Shown here piece after piece: positions 1-15,145 of a DNA stretch of 64,000 nucleotides; within the stretch, counting starts at the first letter, position 1, and each line of letters starts with the position of its first letter. The position numbers and the translations under genes are program-made. This DNA comes from Ridgeia piscesae. Taxonomy: Eukaryota > Annelida > Polychaeta > Sabellida > Siboglinidae. The stretch spans positions 187,501 through 251,500 of the forward strand of contig JAODUO010000585.1 of NCBI GenBank assembly GCA_025642075.2, written 5' to 3'. Under the pieces are notes generated by a model that saw only the letters and a list, made by a program, of their open reading frames with translations, had not been told where the DNA came from and searched no databases.

Positions 1-420
1 TTGTGAGGAGGGTGGTGGTGTTGTGAAGAGGGTGGCGGTGTTGTGAGGAGGGTGGTGGTGTTGTGAAGAAGGTGGAAGTGTTGTGAGGAGGGTAGAGGTG
101 TTGTGAGGAGGGTGGAAGTGTTGTGAGGAGGGTGGTGGTGTTGTGAGGAGGGTGGTGGTGTTGTGAGGAGGGTGGTGGTGTTGTGAGGAGGGTGGCGGTG
201 TTGTGAGGAGGGTAGAGGTGTTGTGAGGAGGGTGGAGGCGTTGTGAGGAGGGTGGTGGTGTTGTGAGGAGGGTGGAGGCGTTGTGAGGAGGGTGGAGGCG
301 TTGTGAGGAGGGTGGAGGCGTTGTGAGGAGGGTGGTGGTGTTGTGAGGAGGGTGGCGGTGTTGTGAGGAGGGTAGAGGCGTTGTGAGGAGGGTGGTGGTG
401 TTGTGAGGAGGGTAGATATG
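1..420. repeat. 20-bp minisatellite, G-rich strand on top
   Basis: Twenty-one head-to-tail copies of a 20-bp unit (consensus TTGTGAGGAGGGTGGTGGTG) run from the window edge to 420, so the array probably continues to the left. Copies differ mainly in the last third (GTGGTG, GTGGAG, GTAGAG, GTGGCG). Every unit carries a GGAGGGTGG block on the + strand. The 20-bp period is not a codon multiple and units contain TGA, so the array is non-coding. Confidence 0.97.
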
Positions 421-2796
421 TTGTGGTCGTCTTCGCGTATTAAATTTAATGGGTAAATAAATTGCAACAACTGCGCCACCTGGCGAGTGAAACGCATATG
501 GCTAGAAAATAGGCTTACTCGCAAATGCGACATCACGTGATTTACGGGAAAGTGCGCGTGCCGCGCGCGCGCGCGCGTGTGTGTGCGTGCGTGCGTGGGT
601 GAATTAATACAAATCGATTAACGCCAACTTTAATAACTTAAAAGGTAATCTATAAGTGGTTTAATTTAACCTTTATGATACAAACTAATGTATGCACCAC
701 TAATGTAAAAAATAATGTAACATATAATGTACGGCATGGTAGACCTATAATGTACAACCTAGTGTACATCCATAATGTCCAACATTGTGTACACCCCTAA
801 CATCTAGACCGTGATCATCGATACGTCACGGCTTACGAAACGCCCACATACAATACGGATTGTCTGGAATGGTTGAGAAATACGCGTGTATGTCGTTTTG
901 ATATAGAATTGCGTTAAATGTAAAAACCGTTATGAAATACCATTTATACTAGAGTTCATAAAATATCTAAGACGTTTCAAGACAACTTTACACCCGCTTA
1001 CGTAAAGACATGCTGTTGGTACTACGCAGATCCACGACATACCCTGGTGCAAGTTTATTTCGTACCCTCAAGTGGAAATGAAACGTTTCTGAACAATTGT
1101 TAATCAATACAACCTATTAAACATACACAGCGGTTAATACGGAATTTCAAATTAGAGATAAACATATTAACATAAATCCGTTGGTGTCCTGTGCTCTTTT
1201 AACATATGAACGGACAATTAAATCGACTCTATCCGCTGCACTAGAGTTATCTGTAACCAAACCGTGGATTTACATCACAAAGTAATGACCACCGCTGTCA
1301 CCATTTCGTCCGTTTGCAATAACAACACACTTTATTAGTTGTGTGTGGCATTATATTTAATCACTCTCAGTTTACGTGTCCATCGATGTCTACCGACGGG
1401 CCGGGCTCACTGGTCTAGTCCCTTGATGCAAGTAATATTATTACATATGCAATTTCACCATGCTAATGGAAGGAGCCGTTTAATCGCCTGGTCTTATGTG
1501 TTGTGACTACACCTACGCGTGTCCGGACCGGGAAGGGGCTTACGAATGTGTTAAGCCCGAAACAGTCTTATCCCCTAATATTTGAGGGGCGTAGTAGGAA
1601 TTTGTAATTGTTTTAGTGGAGGCTATATATAAGATGAGTCCCTCACTATTTAGCGGAGAGAGTGGCCGTTTAGGCGTTGCGACGTAAGTTTTTCAACGCC
1701 CATACCCCGTCGTCAGAGGCTATGATCGATTCGAGACAGCGCTGCATCAGCGGCGGACTGGTATAGAACTAGAAGCTACGGCTCAGCTCCCTAAATTTCT
1801 TTTCGTTCCAATGCTCGTACACACACAACACGCGCGCGCGCACGCACGCACGCACACAAGCGCGCACAAAGACGCACACGTTAGTATGTGAGCCTAGACT
1901 TTCGGACGGTGCCAACTGAAAGTGGCGCGCGCTGATTACATTCTGCCGAGATAACCTGTTAATGAGAAACAATTCTCGGACGCGCGGAATGTCGTTACCG
2001 TATGTGTGGTATAATTAACGTTGTCAAGCCATCTTCGCTGCCAGCCGAACTGTGGTAGAGTGTAACATTGTAACCGGCTATGATATTAAATATTCCTGCG
2101 TCATTCAGTCCGTAGTCACTGAATGTTGTTTACGTATGAGATATGATGCCATCCATGCGACAGGTTGACCCCTAGAATCAGTCGTGTTCCCACGAGTGAC
2201 CATTATGACGTGATCACACCGCAGACGCCATTGGGTTCGAGTGACACACCGCGGCCATGCACTAGTCTCCGTGGCCCCTGTGGTGAAAGACCGCGTTCTT
2301 GCACTGCCCGAAGGGACGCTTCAGCACAACACGAAGACGACGTCGGCAAGGACAAATCGCCTTGTTTGAGAATTTTATTGACATCTGCAACGTTGTGGTT
2401 CAACGTCAAACGCTGGTTTCTACATCGTTGATGTGATGCTAGACTATCGACGATTGCTGATTATTATCTGGGCGCCATTTGTGGACGATGTTAACATGTT
2501 CAGTCATGTGTGTGACTGTCAATGGAGCTGTTGAGCTCAGACGTATTTGAAGATGATACACATAGAGTAGAAGTGACAATTTGGAATCCGTGGCAGACAG
2601 CGATGCTGTAGGATTTGATATACGAAGAGGTTGGAAAACGACGGCAACGCGAATGGCGTGTTCAGCTATGATTGGTTTAGGCAGGCATATGGTTCTTGTG
2701 AGTATAACTTTCTCATTACTTCTCAAGTTACCTAATTTTCGCTTTGGTACCGGTTATTGAGACCAGGTGTGATAACTGCACTATGTATACAGGAGA
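421..2796. other. No gene recognised; AT-rich spacer with small repeats
   Basis: No coding region is convincing here. It holds an alternating GC/GT tract (about 562-596), a loose cluster of ATAATGTA-like words (about 665-800), a TATATAA-like stretch near 1624, and a CG/CA alternating tract (about 1822-1870). The short open frames at 2165-2431 and 2439-2726 lack recognisable domains. Confidence 0.6.
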
Positions 2797-2877
2797 GTGA
2801 CGAGTGTTGATGTGTTGATGTGTTTGTGTTTGTGTTTGTGTTTATGTGTATGCACGTATGCATACTCGCGTAATTGT

Positions 2878-3850
<973 letters not shown>

Positions 3851-3904
3851 TACGAACGTTCTTCGAACGACAGCAGGATCTAGTTTTCGCTGTTAGCGAA
3901 ACAA

Positions 3905-4560
3905 ATTGACAACACCTTCTAGTATAGCTGGCTGTGTGACCGAAAGTGTTCTTTACCATCTTTATCACTGTCCAACTTGTCTTCGCTGGTTCTATCTTCG
4001 GCTGCTATCGGCTTTTATGCTGCCCTGTCAAGTGGATACGTCATCCCGAACAGCCGCAAGTATAAGAGAGATGGGCTGGTGGCGTGGTCAAGATGACACA
4101 CACCTGTCAAAGCAGATGCTTCTTGGCGAACAGGTAATCGAGTCACGCTCTCGCGGAGTGAAAAGAAGACGGTATAACGACACACTAAGACCTTCCATGT
4201 GACTTTGGATGGGACAATTTGTGAGCGACGCATTTGGCGCAACGAAACAAAAGCGGACGCTTTGCAGAAGGTAAAGAAGACGGGGGGGGGAGAAAGGCGC
4301 GGTAAAATAACAACAGGCGACAGTGATATTTTGTGTCCTTCGTTGCTAGAAGGACGAACAACAACTTGTTGCTTAGTAATACCAGTAAACATGTGAGTTA
4401 ACAACGGTGATGTTGTAACTTTTATTGCGTGTTCTATTCTCAAAGCATCACCACAAACACTTGCACACATACATCAGATCACTAAATCTAAAACAAAAAA
4501 CAAACAGAGTAAACTGTTATACGCATCCAAATAATGTTATGTTTCTATTCAATACACACT
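3905..4560. other. Non-coding spacer between TG and CA tracts
   Basis: This is unique sequence with no recognisable gene. A short G homopolymer lies near 4282-4290. Open frames on both strands (for example 4015-4470 minus) show no domain. Confidence 0.5.
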
Positions 4561-4573
4561 TATGTTGAATAGT

Positions 4574-4828
<255 letters not shown>

Positions 4829-4839
4829 CATGCTGTCGG

Positions 4840-6190
4840 TCGCGATGCGACAAAGACTGCTTCCATCACATGACGAATGCTCTCCATTTATCTCTTTGAT
4901 GTGAGAGTGATGTCCATGTGTCGGTCTTTATGTCTCTCAGCTTCAGGTTTCTCTTGATGGTATCCTTGAACCGGAGACGAGGGCGTCCTCTATTTCTGTG
5001 ACCAGAAGACAGTTGAGAGTAGAGAACCTACTTTGGTAGCCTGTCTGGTGACATCCTCATAAGGTGTCCAGTCCACCGGAGATTCTTTCTGATCAGAAGA
5101 TCTTTCATATATGGCAGTCCTGTCCGTTCGAGTATTTCCTTGTTTGTCACTTTGTCCATCCAGGTTATCCTCATGATTGAACGCAAATGTCGCATCATGA
5201 AGGCATGCAGCTTTTTCACCCGTCGTCTGTACACTGTCCAGGCCTCGGCTCCTTGATAATGTGCTTCCGAGGTAGGTGAATTTCAGAACAGAGTTCAGCT
5301 TGTTTCCATCAACCATGCTATCCTCCTCTCGGGTTCTTGTACAGTTGGTTTGGTACAGCACCTCGGTCTTCTTGATGTTAATCTTCAGGCCGAACTTCTT
5401 TGACGCATCGGAGAAAGCATCCACTATTTTCTGCATCTCTTCAGCAGAGTGTGCAACCAGAGCACTGCCAACTGCGAATAGCAGCTCTCTCATCAGTATC
5501 CGAGTAGTCTTGGTCTTCGCTCTGAAGTGTGCGACGTTGAATAGGTCAGCGTTCTGTCTGGACTGTATGTAGACGCCATCCCCCATGTCTCGGAAAGCCT
5601 CGTCGAGCATTGTTGATATGAAGATGGAGAAGAGCTTGACCCCATTTGTAACACAACGATTCCGAGACTTCCCCTCCAACACTAACATTCGCCATCATTC
5701 CGGCATATAGAACCTCGATCAGTGTTGTGAACTTCTCTGGGCATCCATACTTCCTCAGTGGCTGCCATAGTCCGGTCCTCCCGACTGTATCGAACGCCTT
5801 ACTGAAGTCGAAAAAATACCATGTACAATGGTCGGTCCTGCTCAACGCACTTTTTTGTAACTGTCGGAGACACAATATCATATCCACGGTGCTGCGGTTA
5901 CCTCTGAAGCCACATTGTGTCTCCGGACCTACCTCTGGTGTTATGTGGGTAGATAGTCTGTTGAGGAGGATCCTGGCGAAGATCTTGCCTGCTATGGAAA
6001 GAAAATAGATTCCTCTATAGTTCCCACAGTTTGTTCGATCACCTTTCTATTAAATAGTTACAATGCTGGCATCCTTCCATGATTGTGGTACAGAACCCAC
6101 CTCCCAGGCATTGGTGATTAGTTGGTGCAGTCTGCTGAACAGATTGTCTCCTCCGTGCTTCCATACATCTGCAGGAATTTCATCTGTTCA
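4840..6190 (-). pseudogene. Dead non-LTR (LINE) retrotransposon reverse transcriptase
   Basis: Read on the minus strand, this is the middle and C-terminal part of a LINE reverse transcriptase of the kind common in invertebrates. In order from 6190 down: the WKHGGDNL...SVPQSWKDASIV block, the GNYRGI...SIAGKIFARIL block, CGFRGNRSTVDM, the catalytic DFSKAFDTV block (near 5800), VTNGVK, a fingers/palm block ending ALVAHS (near 5450), KKTEV, TYLGSTLSR, and a C-terminal ITWMDKVTNKEILER block (near 5130). It is non-functional. Two consecutive stops follow SIVTI (about 6047-6055). There are frameshifts near 5660 and 5230. About eight codons are missing after VTNGVK. The catalytic FADD box reads FAVG (about 5467-5478). 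The family within LINEs is not assigned. Confidence 0.9.
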
Positions 6191-6199
6191 TTATCATAT

Positions 6200-8780
6200 C
6201 ATGATTATTCACGCTGCTTCATATACGCCGCATCTTGTCACGGATGTCTATGCTATACCACTTAGTTATAATAGACTAGGTCACATTATATCCTTGGTGC
6301 TCCAACTTCCATTCTTGCATCGGCGGCTGTTGAAAGAAGCATTTTAAAAACACTCGCAAATGTTATAGCAATCCAGTAGTCGTCTGTACGGCAATTGTCT
6401 CGCAACTGCAATATTTTGTCGGGCTGTTGATTGCCAAAGAAGCAGACATTTAAAGTCTCCGAATACGATATGTCATTTCATTTGATACGCACTGCAACAA
6501 TGGTTGGTTTCGCACAAGCATTGTTTGTAACATAAATGCTGTGGCATATGACAATCGTTTTAGTAAACTATGTCATGAATAACTTAATTGTAATAAACAT
6601 GACTGTGTTCCTACGATTGTTTGATAAAATAGCTAATAATGAATGTATAAATTTACTTTGTGGAAATACAAAACATTCGCTAAATATTGTTGCCCACGGT
6701 CAGTCTCGTGGCCGGGAAATCCAAATGGACTATTACCGCACAGACAGTCTCTGCGGTTGGTGGCGTCCACTCCTGCTCCGCTGGTGACAGAGAAAGACAA
6801 TCTACTTAGTGGCTTTCTTGGTGTTGGCCGCGGTATACTCGGGAGAATCATAATTCACGCGCCGGAGGGTTCCTGTGCAGCAATCATTAGAATGATAATT
6901 ATTCGTTTGTTGCGTAGGAATAAACGAAGACGTCCCGCACGGCGAAGTAATTGGCTGGACACAATGTCGGGAATTACGTAGGTATTTCGCTGGTCAGTAG
7001 GCGCCTCTCTGTCGATATTGTGTCCGTAAAGTGGTGATAACTGTTACCCTGCTTCATTGACCTCAGCTATACATACACCGAGGGTTTCGCACGCACTGCG
7101 TGTGTCAGTCTTTGATTTGAGGCCGTCTTCGGTATTCGGCAGTCGGAAGACACGAACAACATCTGCGAATAAGTGCCACTCCACGCGGTAAGCTAATCTC
7201 ATAGTCCGTGCATGCGGCCTTGGTCATTACACGGCGTACTAATCACCGACTTCAATTTACCGTTCGTGCTGTCCGACGACATCCGATTGCATGCGAACGC
7301 GACTGTCCGGCAACTTGCAATTCCGTCGTTGATCTAAGGTGATTAGGGAGCGCGTATATACGTTTAGCGTTTATTCATCACGTCGAGGGAAGACCCCAGC
7401 GCGCGCTCTTGTGGCGAGGAAATTAAATCAAAACGAAGGGCGGACAATGATAAAACGGACAAAGATCTGATGCTTACTGCACGGACAGATGATGGGGGAG
7501 GACGTCACTTGGCCAAACCCGGACTGAGTTGAAATATCATCCAATGACAAATATCGCGTTCAACTGTTGTTATCACAGTCGCGTTCTCTCCCGATAATTC
7601 TTGCTAGGCCGTTGAGAGTTGAGAGATTCCCGGACTTGTGACCAGTGTTATGCTATCATCAATATCCATTCATCAACACAGTGTGTGCTGTACATATCAA
7701 CCGTTTGAGAAACAATAAATGTGTATTAGTTCGAGACGAGTGTTTCTGTGTGTGTCTACATGCCTCTTGTTCGATCACCATATATATGTATACCGGCTTT
7801 TCTCCCTCTTCCTCTCCCGCCCTCCCCTTCCTTCCTTCCCCACACCTCCCCGCTCCCTCCCGCCATTCGGCATTCCCTCCAGTCTCCAGTTTGCTTCATT
7901 ACGTCTGGACAGTTCCGCGGTGTCGGGCGTACATTTTGGACACTAGCTATGCACATCAAGGGATAGAAAGTGTACTGTCAGATATTATAAGAACCCACTA
8001 GGACATAATTGTCCCATATAAAGTTTGTTCCCTCCTGTAACCAGTTTAGCCATACAGTGAAAAACATGCATGGTGTCGGAGATAGTCACAGTCCTTGTAA
8101 GGTTATGTGCACAACTCTGTAAGTGTACATTGCAAATAGTGTGTCATATATCTACAGGGCAGATATTAGTCTGGTGACTAAACCCAATAAACTTATGTGT
8201 TTATGATATATAGACAATTAGAGGTGAATTTGGTTTTTGTCGGACGAACTTTTATTTGGAGTTCATGTACTTATAATATGTAAATTTATCATGTGTATCA
8301 GTTTAATTTGATGTGATACATATAAGTTTACATTGTGTATGTTAGATTATGTCTGTTGCATACGTATGATTCAATTAAAAACCTGCCTAATGTATGAACA
8401 TTCTGTACAGGAAATTATGTCACAGAAAAAATGTTTATCACATTAAAGATGTTAGACTGTTTCTTACTACTTCACATACATGAATGTACCTTATATAACA
8501 ATATTATAATTATGGTCATCACTGTGATCCAATGGCTTACTCCAAGTTAATTTGGTTTAGTGTAACTGATTCCATAATGTTGTGCTAATCCACTTAAATT
8601 GATTCCGATGTACGTCCGACACCACTTTTTCCGGCTAACGAGTACAAAATAAAATTAAATATTGTACTATTTTATAAAAACTTATGTAATTAACATTGAA
8701 TCTCAGTTAGTATGATATTATAATAATCTTACGGTTCTTGAAATGAAAAATGTACCTTTTTTGGTGTCGGACGAGAAAGA
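6200..8780. other. No gene recognised
   Basis: This is 2.6 kb without a supportable gene. A pyrimidine-rich stretch (about 7798-7890) produces overlapping open frames of low complexity. The open frames at 6536-6981 show no domain. The 8000-8780 part is strongly AT-rich. Confidence 0.5.
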
Positions 8781-8782
8781 CA

Positions 8783-8950
8783 GAGATATATATATATATA
8801 GACAGATAAATAGAGAAGAGGGAACAGAGAATAGATGAGAGAGAAGAGAGAGAGAGAGAAGACAAAGATAAAACAGAGCGAAGATAGAGAGAAGACAGAG
8901 AGAGAAAGAAGAGAGAGATGGGGGAGAGATACATAGATATATTGATGGAT

Positions 8951-9031
<81 letters not shown>

Positions 9032-9106
9032 TATATATGATGGATGAGTGAGTGAGTGAGAGAGTGAGTGAGTGAGTGAGTGAGTGAGTTGAGTGAGTGA
9101 GTGAGT

Positions 9107-9177
<71 letters not shown>

Positions 9178-9181
9178 AGTC
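8783..9181. repeat. Compound TA / GA / GAGT simple repeats
   Basis: In order: a short TA run (8786-8800), purine-rich GA repeats (8801-8930), TA dinucleotides (about 8953-9038), GAGT tetranucleotides (about 9045-9110), and GA dinucleotides (9111-9179). The poly(Ser-Leu) frames on the minus strand are repeat artefacts. Confidence 0.95.
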
Positions 9182-9785
9182 TGTAATTGATTTGTTACAC
9201 ACACAAGCCACACGTCGATTCCATCTATGGAAATAATTCCATTGTATTTCAAGACCATCATATAACATCACGCAACTTATTAATGTGGCCTTCATGTCTG
9301 CTCTAAAGCACACAGGTCCGTGCACACAGTAGCAGTGTCTCAAAAAGCAGCATGGGGGGTATTACATTTAATCTTTGAAGTCATAATAATGATGATGCTT
9401 CCTCGAAGGCTACTGCGCATTAAAACCACCACAAACCTAGGTCTTCTGAGGTTCGCAGGAATGCCACTGTCGATGACATCCGCGCGGTTTGATCGAGTTA
9501 TGTGTCCTTATTCTACAAGATATTCGCTTACTAATTGCTGTCGCGCGTGCTACTCAAGCCTAATGTGAGCAATTATACGTGACTGGACGGATGTGAATAT
9601 CACGTTTAGTGTTTGCGGTCACCTAGGGCGGGCTAGTGCATAGCAAGCCATTTTAAGCACTAATTAGTGAATATCTTAGTTTACCGTTCTGTAGGCTACG
9701 GGCATTCCTTAAAAGCGAGTATATGTTTATTGCAAATGATAGAACACTAATCGGCTATGATCAGTCTAACTAGTTAATGTGGGAA
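9182..9785. other. Non-coding spacer
   Basis: Unique sequence between two simple-repeat blocks; nothing recognised. Confidence 0.4.
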
Positions 9786-9787
9786 TA

Positions 9788-9918
<131 letters not shown>

Positions 9919-9924
9919 TCAAGC

Positions 9925-12900
9925 GATCAATTAATCAACCAAATGCCAGTAGTAAAAATAATTAATCCAATAAAGGATTAATTATTCACAAATAAAAAAG
10001 AGCGAACAAATTCACAAATATTAGGTTTTTTCCTTTTTGTTTATTTGTATTAGCGTAACGTTACAGCACATTTAATTCTGCATGTTAATGGCATGGCCTG
10101 ACAAATATTTCTTAGCTCATGAACGTTTGGCGTATATTTTATATGGAACTGTTTCACAAACAAAAACTTACCTGTTTGCAGGGCCTAGGCCCCAGTATAT
10201 GTGTACTAGTACATACACAAATCTTCCGGAACACTGCATTACCCTTGCCTCAAACTCAGCGATACAGCCATTAATAACCATGGCAACGCGAAACCTGGTT
10301 ACGTCGATGACATAACCAATGCGTAGCGTAGCCGAGACGTGAGCGGAGCAGCAGGTTGCAACTGACTATCAGCGTCCACTCTTTAATTGGATTGTCCACT
10401 CGACAGATAGCGTGCACTGCTGAAGGGTCAGATAATAGTCGATACGACGTGGGCTGTTTACGTAACGTCTGCCAGGAGAAAAGCGATATTATTAGGGGAA
10501 AATACGAAACAATCATGCACGATTCGCATGTATTGAGTCAAGAGTATATAATATCATTAAAAAGAATCCAATTGCATCCATTTTGAGAACAGGAATAACT
10601 TGTTGCAAGAAATTAGTTTTAAGTACACTTGTAGCAAGCGGCTGGTTCTTCTGTGAGTTCAGAAAAATAAGTGTTGAATTTGTTCAACAACCCTGGCAGG
10701 TGCGCAGTGACATGATATTGGATGCCATTGAAATCATTGTTTCTCTCGTGAATGAATGTACACATCGGTTCAAACTTTATCAGTGAATTCTGGAGAGGTT
10801 CGAGTTGTACACCGTTTTTGTTTTCGCAGAAGTGCTCCGAATGCACGCAACACTGTACTGAACTTCTTTGTCTCATTGAATATGTCAGCAAGATAGCTGG
10901 GTTGAGCAAATCACTTTTCTTCACTTCAGATGCTTCGCCGACCAGGCGTATCTCCCATATGAAAGGACAACTCACTAAGGGTATTGCAACATTATTGCGT
11001 ATGGTAACCGTGGAACTTTGCGTTTGGGGTTCATTTGTCGGTCGTTTTACAGTAGTAAATGTACGGTTGGGTTAGTTGTGTGTCTTAGATATACGAGGAG
11101 ACACCTGGCGTTTGAAGATGACCATTTACAGTTATTACAATTATTTTGTGTCGTAACTGGATTACTTAACAGTTCTCTCGCCCCCCGTTTGAGAGCCGCT
11201 GGTCTACTAAACTGATCAGCCAAAACCGATCTCGGTATAACTGCTTGCATTAACTTCGCGTCTTGCCCAATTCCATGTAAGTTATTTGACAGCTGTGATA
11301 TAAATCGCGCTTACACGAAGCGACATCGTAGGTCGTTTCATAGAGCACGCCACGTCGCTTCCATGTAAGATCAAGTGATCGGTGTATTTATTTACAGTGA
11401 TTCCTGGCATCATATGTTGCCAAACCTCTTGAATTTCATTCACATTCACAGGAAAAATATCAACCGTAGCTTGCGTAGAATACAGAAGCGTAAATAGCAC
11501 AACAACACTGGAGTAGTTATTGAACTAGTTACTCGTGTAGTTGGGCGTCAGTGGCAGAGCGAGAGATTTGACCTTTTCACCGTCGGTCCAACTAAACTAG
11601 GTTCGTAAACTTTTGACTTCAAAGTTATTAGTGCTGGTTATGTTATGGTCGTTTTTATTAGCGACCCTGTCATGTAAGCGAAGCGTGTACACGTAACTGT
11701 TTAGCAGCATATACACTATATGACGGCACCGGCAAACCTCCACTGCAGAATTGGCAAAACAAACACCGCTTTACGTTGAATTAGCGAGACCTGTTTACAG
11801 TGCTCGACCACAAACCATTCGACGCAAGACTGTTCGACGCAAACCGTCGAGAATCGAAACAGAAGCAATTACAAAAATCCCGTGCGGGATATTTCTCTTT
11901 GATCAGTCAGCCTTGTAATATTTGTTATGACGTAAGCTGAGTAAACAGGCCTTTTAGCTTCTTGGTGTGTCTGCGGTACACAGTCCGTGTTTCTCATCTA
12001 TCGAAACGAAAGGGGACAAGAGCATCATTGACCTTTATTTAGCTTGCTTTTTGAGTCACCACTATTATTTATGAATCAAGAGATCCGTCACCTGAGATAA
12101 AGCGGTCTGGACGTTTCAAAATGCCCATGTTCCTCAGATGTATATCACCGAGAGTGACGCTTAGCAGTAAAGGAGCAGCCTTGTCTGAAGATGGGCGGAT
12201 GAAGACACATGTGTTTCTGAAGACGGACGAACAGTTTGGACGTTGCACAGAACTTGTCGACAATTGCAATCATGGACATCTTCTCCAGAGAAAATAAAAT
12301 CTACCGTACACAGCCCAAGACACTACACAATGAGGTCATCTTGTATTACCATTTTCTGACGCCAAGTTAGAACAGTATATTATTTTTAATAGAAAGTCGA
12401 ATTGACAAACGTAACATACCGAAATAGATCAGGGCCGATGGTCTAAGGAAGTAGATGAACATAAACACAAACGAGTGAACTTCGATTGATTCACATGCAA
12501 TACTCCTAAGTTTAAATATTAATACTTATATAGATCGTTGTGTTATTGCTTTGGTAGGTTGTCAGCAAGATTTTGTATAGACAGTCTTTGTCACCGACTG
12601 ATATTCTTTTGTTAAACTATAACTGAAGCCGACATTCCGCACCATTATGTATACTGTATATCGAAGAATCTAACATCTGGCACGATAGCCGAACTAATCG
12701 CCAGAATTATGGGAATATTTAATTAGTTGGCAAAACGTGGGCGTCTAAGGCTTTGATGACAACGTCGAATCACGCATGACTAAACGAAACCGCTGATGTG
12801 TACAGGTGTTGTCACGGATACACAGATTTACCGACTCTGATATTACTGTTATTTCTCTGTTCACATATCAATATTGTATTAATAAGCAATGCTAGCTTTC

Positions 12901-14195
12901 ATTATTAACAGTAATGCTTATTGTTGTTAAATGATCTAAAAATCGGAACGTGCTTAAACTGATAATTTCAAACGAACATGCAACGATTTGTATGAATTAA
13001 TCTAACACCCGGTTCAGGGATTTAGCATATAGTTTCAATAGCAATATCTTAATACTTATTTTGACACTACTGAAAATCAACTAAAAAACAGGACTTTTGA
13101 ACAAATTGGTTCATGCATAACATACATTAGTCACGAAACTTACAAGACAACCGAATTTACACAATGTGGTAAATAGGTATGTCTGTCTGTACAGTTAGAC
13201 TAACTACCCATTGGTAAGCCAATATTGGTCTGATTACCACCAAGAGAAAAACATCAAAATGTCACTGGAAACTGAAACGAGGTCTTTGACAGTGCTCAGC
13301 GAGAGTTCACCGCTCTTACATATTCGTCAAAGTCAAAGATACTTCGTTCCATTAATTAATTGAATAAGAAAGAAATGCTCCTCTCAGTATTCGTATGTAT
13401 CCATGCAATACTTTGAAACACGTTTAATTATATATTAGTCATCTATTAATCTCACTGTCACTAGTGGGGTTAAGCCACATAATTCTAGTTGTGTGCAATA
13501 TAAATAATCTATTAGTGTTTTATTCGTTTAGTTCTCTGCATTCTTTCTAGCGTATACATATGTATGTTCTTCTTACAAAATAAATCCCCCAATTAGTATT
13601 CACAAGTATAATTACACAATTTTCCTATCATTCTCGTGATTGCCCTGAACGTTAAAGAACACCAGTGCTGTATTGACACTTTCGTTTATAAGTTGCTAAT
13701 AATAGAATATGTCATTATAATTTGCCAGTGATATGTCCACATATAAACGGGATGCGGCACTGCGATGATAGTATTTAAGGAGGACGATACGCAGGCATTA
13801 AATTATTAATTAATGACCGGAAGCGAAGCCGCCACGTCAACACTCTAATGCGGCCAATAAATTGGCGGCGTCGTTCCTGCTTCGCCTGAAGCACAGTGCC
13901 TCAGTGAAGGCATATCAGCGTCACTTGCAGGCGCTCTTGTTGGCGTGTTATTGACGCCACTCGCTCGATTATAAACGAAATCACTGCGTTGTGGAAACGA
14001 TTTTAGCTTGCCCTCGAAGACACCAACACGACGCCTGTGGTGAATGTATGTGAGTACTGTGAGGTTCACGGTCTTTTCTCTGTCTGCGTGAATGAGTGCG
14101 TGTAAGAGTCTCTCTAAGTTTCTCTATATCTGATTCTACCTGACTCATTCTGTCTCTTTCTGACTCTGTCTCTCCCTGTTTCTCTCTTTATGTCT
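9925..14195. other. Long AT-rich intergenic stretch, no gene recognised
   Basis: This is 4.3 kb of unique sequence without splice-coherent coding signal. The only protein-like hint is the minus-strand frame at 10619-10975, listed separately. Small frames at 13845-14069 and elsewhere have no family resemblance. Confidence 0.45.
10619..10975 (-). other. Possible transposase-derived remnant (weak)
   Basis: A 118-codon minus-strand frame contains a stretch ending HLPGLLNKFNTYFSEL. It is loosely like the helix-rich region before the catalytic core in domesticated hAT-type transposases (ZBED/FAM200 style). No catalytic residues or BED finger can be seen, and the flanks give no further homology. 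This is a resemblance only; it could equally be a chance open frame. Confidence 0.15.
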
Positions 14196-14223
14196 GTTGC
14201 TGTCTATATATATGTATGAATGT

Positions 14224-14302
14224 ATGTCTGTCTGTCTGTCTGTCTGTCTCTCTATCGCGTTCTATCCTACTTCTATGTATCTCTCTCTCTCGATCTCTCT
14301 CA

Positions 14303-14333
<31 letters not shown>

Positions 14334-14372
14334 CGTCTCTCTCATCTCTCTCATCTCTCTAATCTCTATATA

Positions 14373-14463
<91 letters not shown>

Positions 14464-14537
14464 CTCATCTCATCTCTCGTTAAAAACGAACATAATATTA
14501 TATTTATGCGAGCTAGGGTGCAATTGTGGGTTTTGTC

Positions 14538-14576
<39 letters not shown>

Positions 14577-14738
14577 ATAATATATATATGTGTGTGAGTG
14601 AGTGAGTGTGTGTATGTGTGTGCGCGCGCGTGTGTATATATGTGTGTATGTGTGTGGTGTACGTGCGTATGTATGGTGTGTATGTAGTATGTGCTTGTGT
14701 GGTGTGTGCGTGTGTGGGGGGATGTACGTGCGTATGTG

Positions 14739-14830
<92 letters not shown>

Positions 14831-14902
14831 ATGTGCGTATGTGTGGTGTGCGGGCTCGCGCGCGCGTATGTGTGAGAGAGATAGAAAGAGATAGAGAGGG
14901 GG
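14224..14902. repeat. Compound simple repeats: GTCT, CT, TA, TG, GA
   Basis: In order: GTCT tetranucleotides (14224-14248), CT-rich dinucleotides (about 14279-14463), TA dinucleotides (14540-14590), a TG-rich degenerate stretch with a pure TG core (about 14743-14829), and a short purine tail (14873-14902). All long frames here are repeat artefacts. Confidence 0.95.
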
Positions 14903-14904
14903 AG

Positions 14905-15145
14905 TGACTTGGCGTCACGTGAACATGTGCACATTCAAGTGCTCTAGTAAGCGACATGCGTAAGTGCAGGTGTTTTTGAAACACAGAAAAAGACGACGGT
15001 GCATCTGGCGAACCCCAGGAGGCACATCAAATTACAACTACAGATCGCTAGACAGACATTTCATATAATCGTTTCGTCGGATGACGCGTCGTGTGATATA
15101 CACTTTCATACCTGAATGTGTCCTCCTGGCTGCCGAAGGCATGGT
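14905..15145. other. Short spacer before the 31-bp array
   Basis: Unique sequence, nothing recognised. The last 40 bases show faint similarity to the array unit, as expected for a decayed array edge. Confidence 0.4.

Noticed and set aside
1600..1720. TATA promoter (TATATAAG near 1624)
   Set aside because: No gene follows within reach, and TATA-like words are common in AT-rich DNA.
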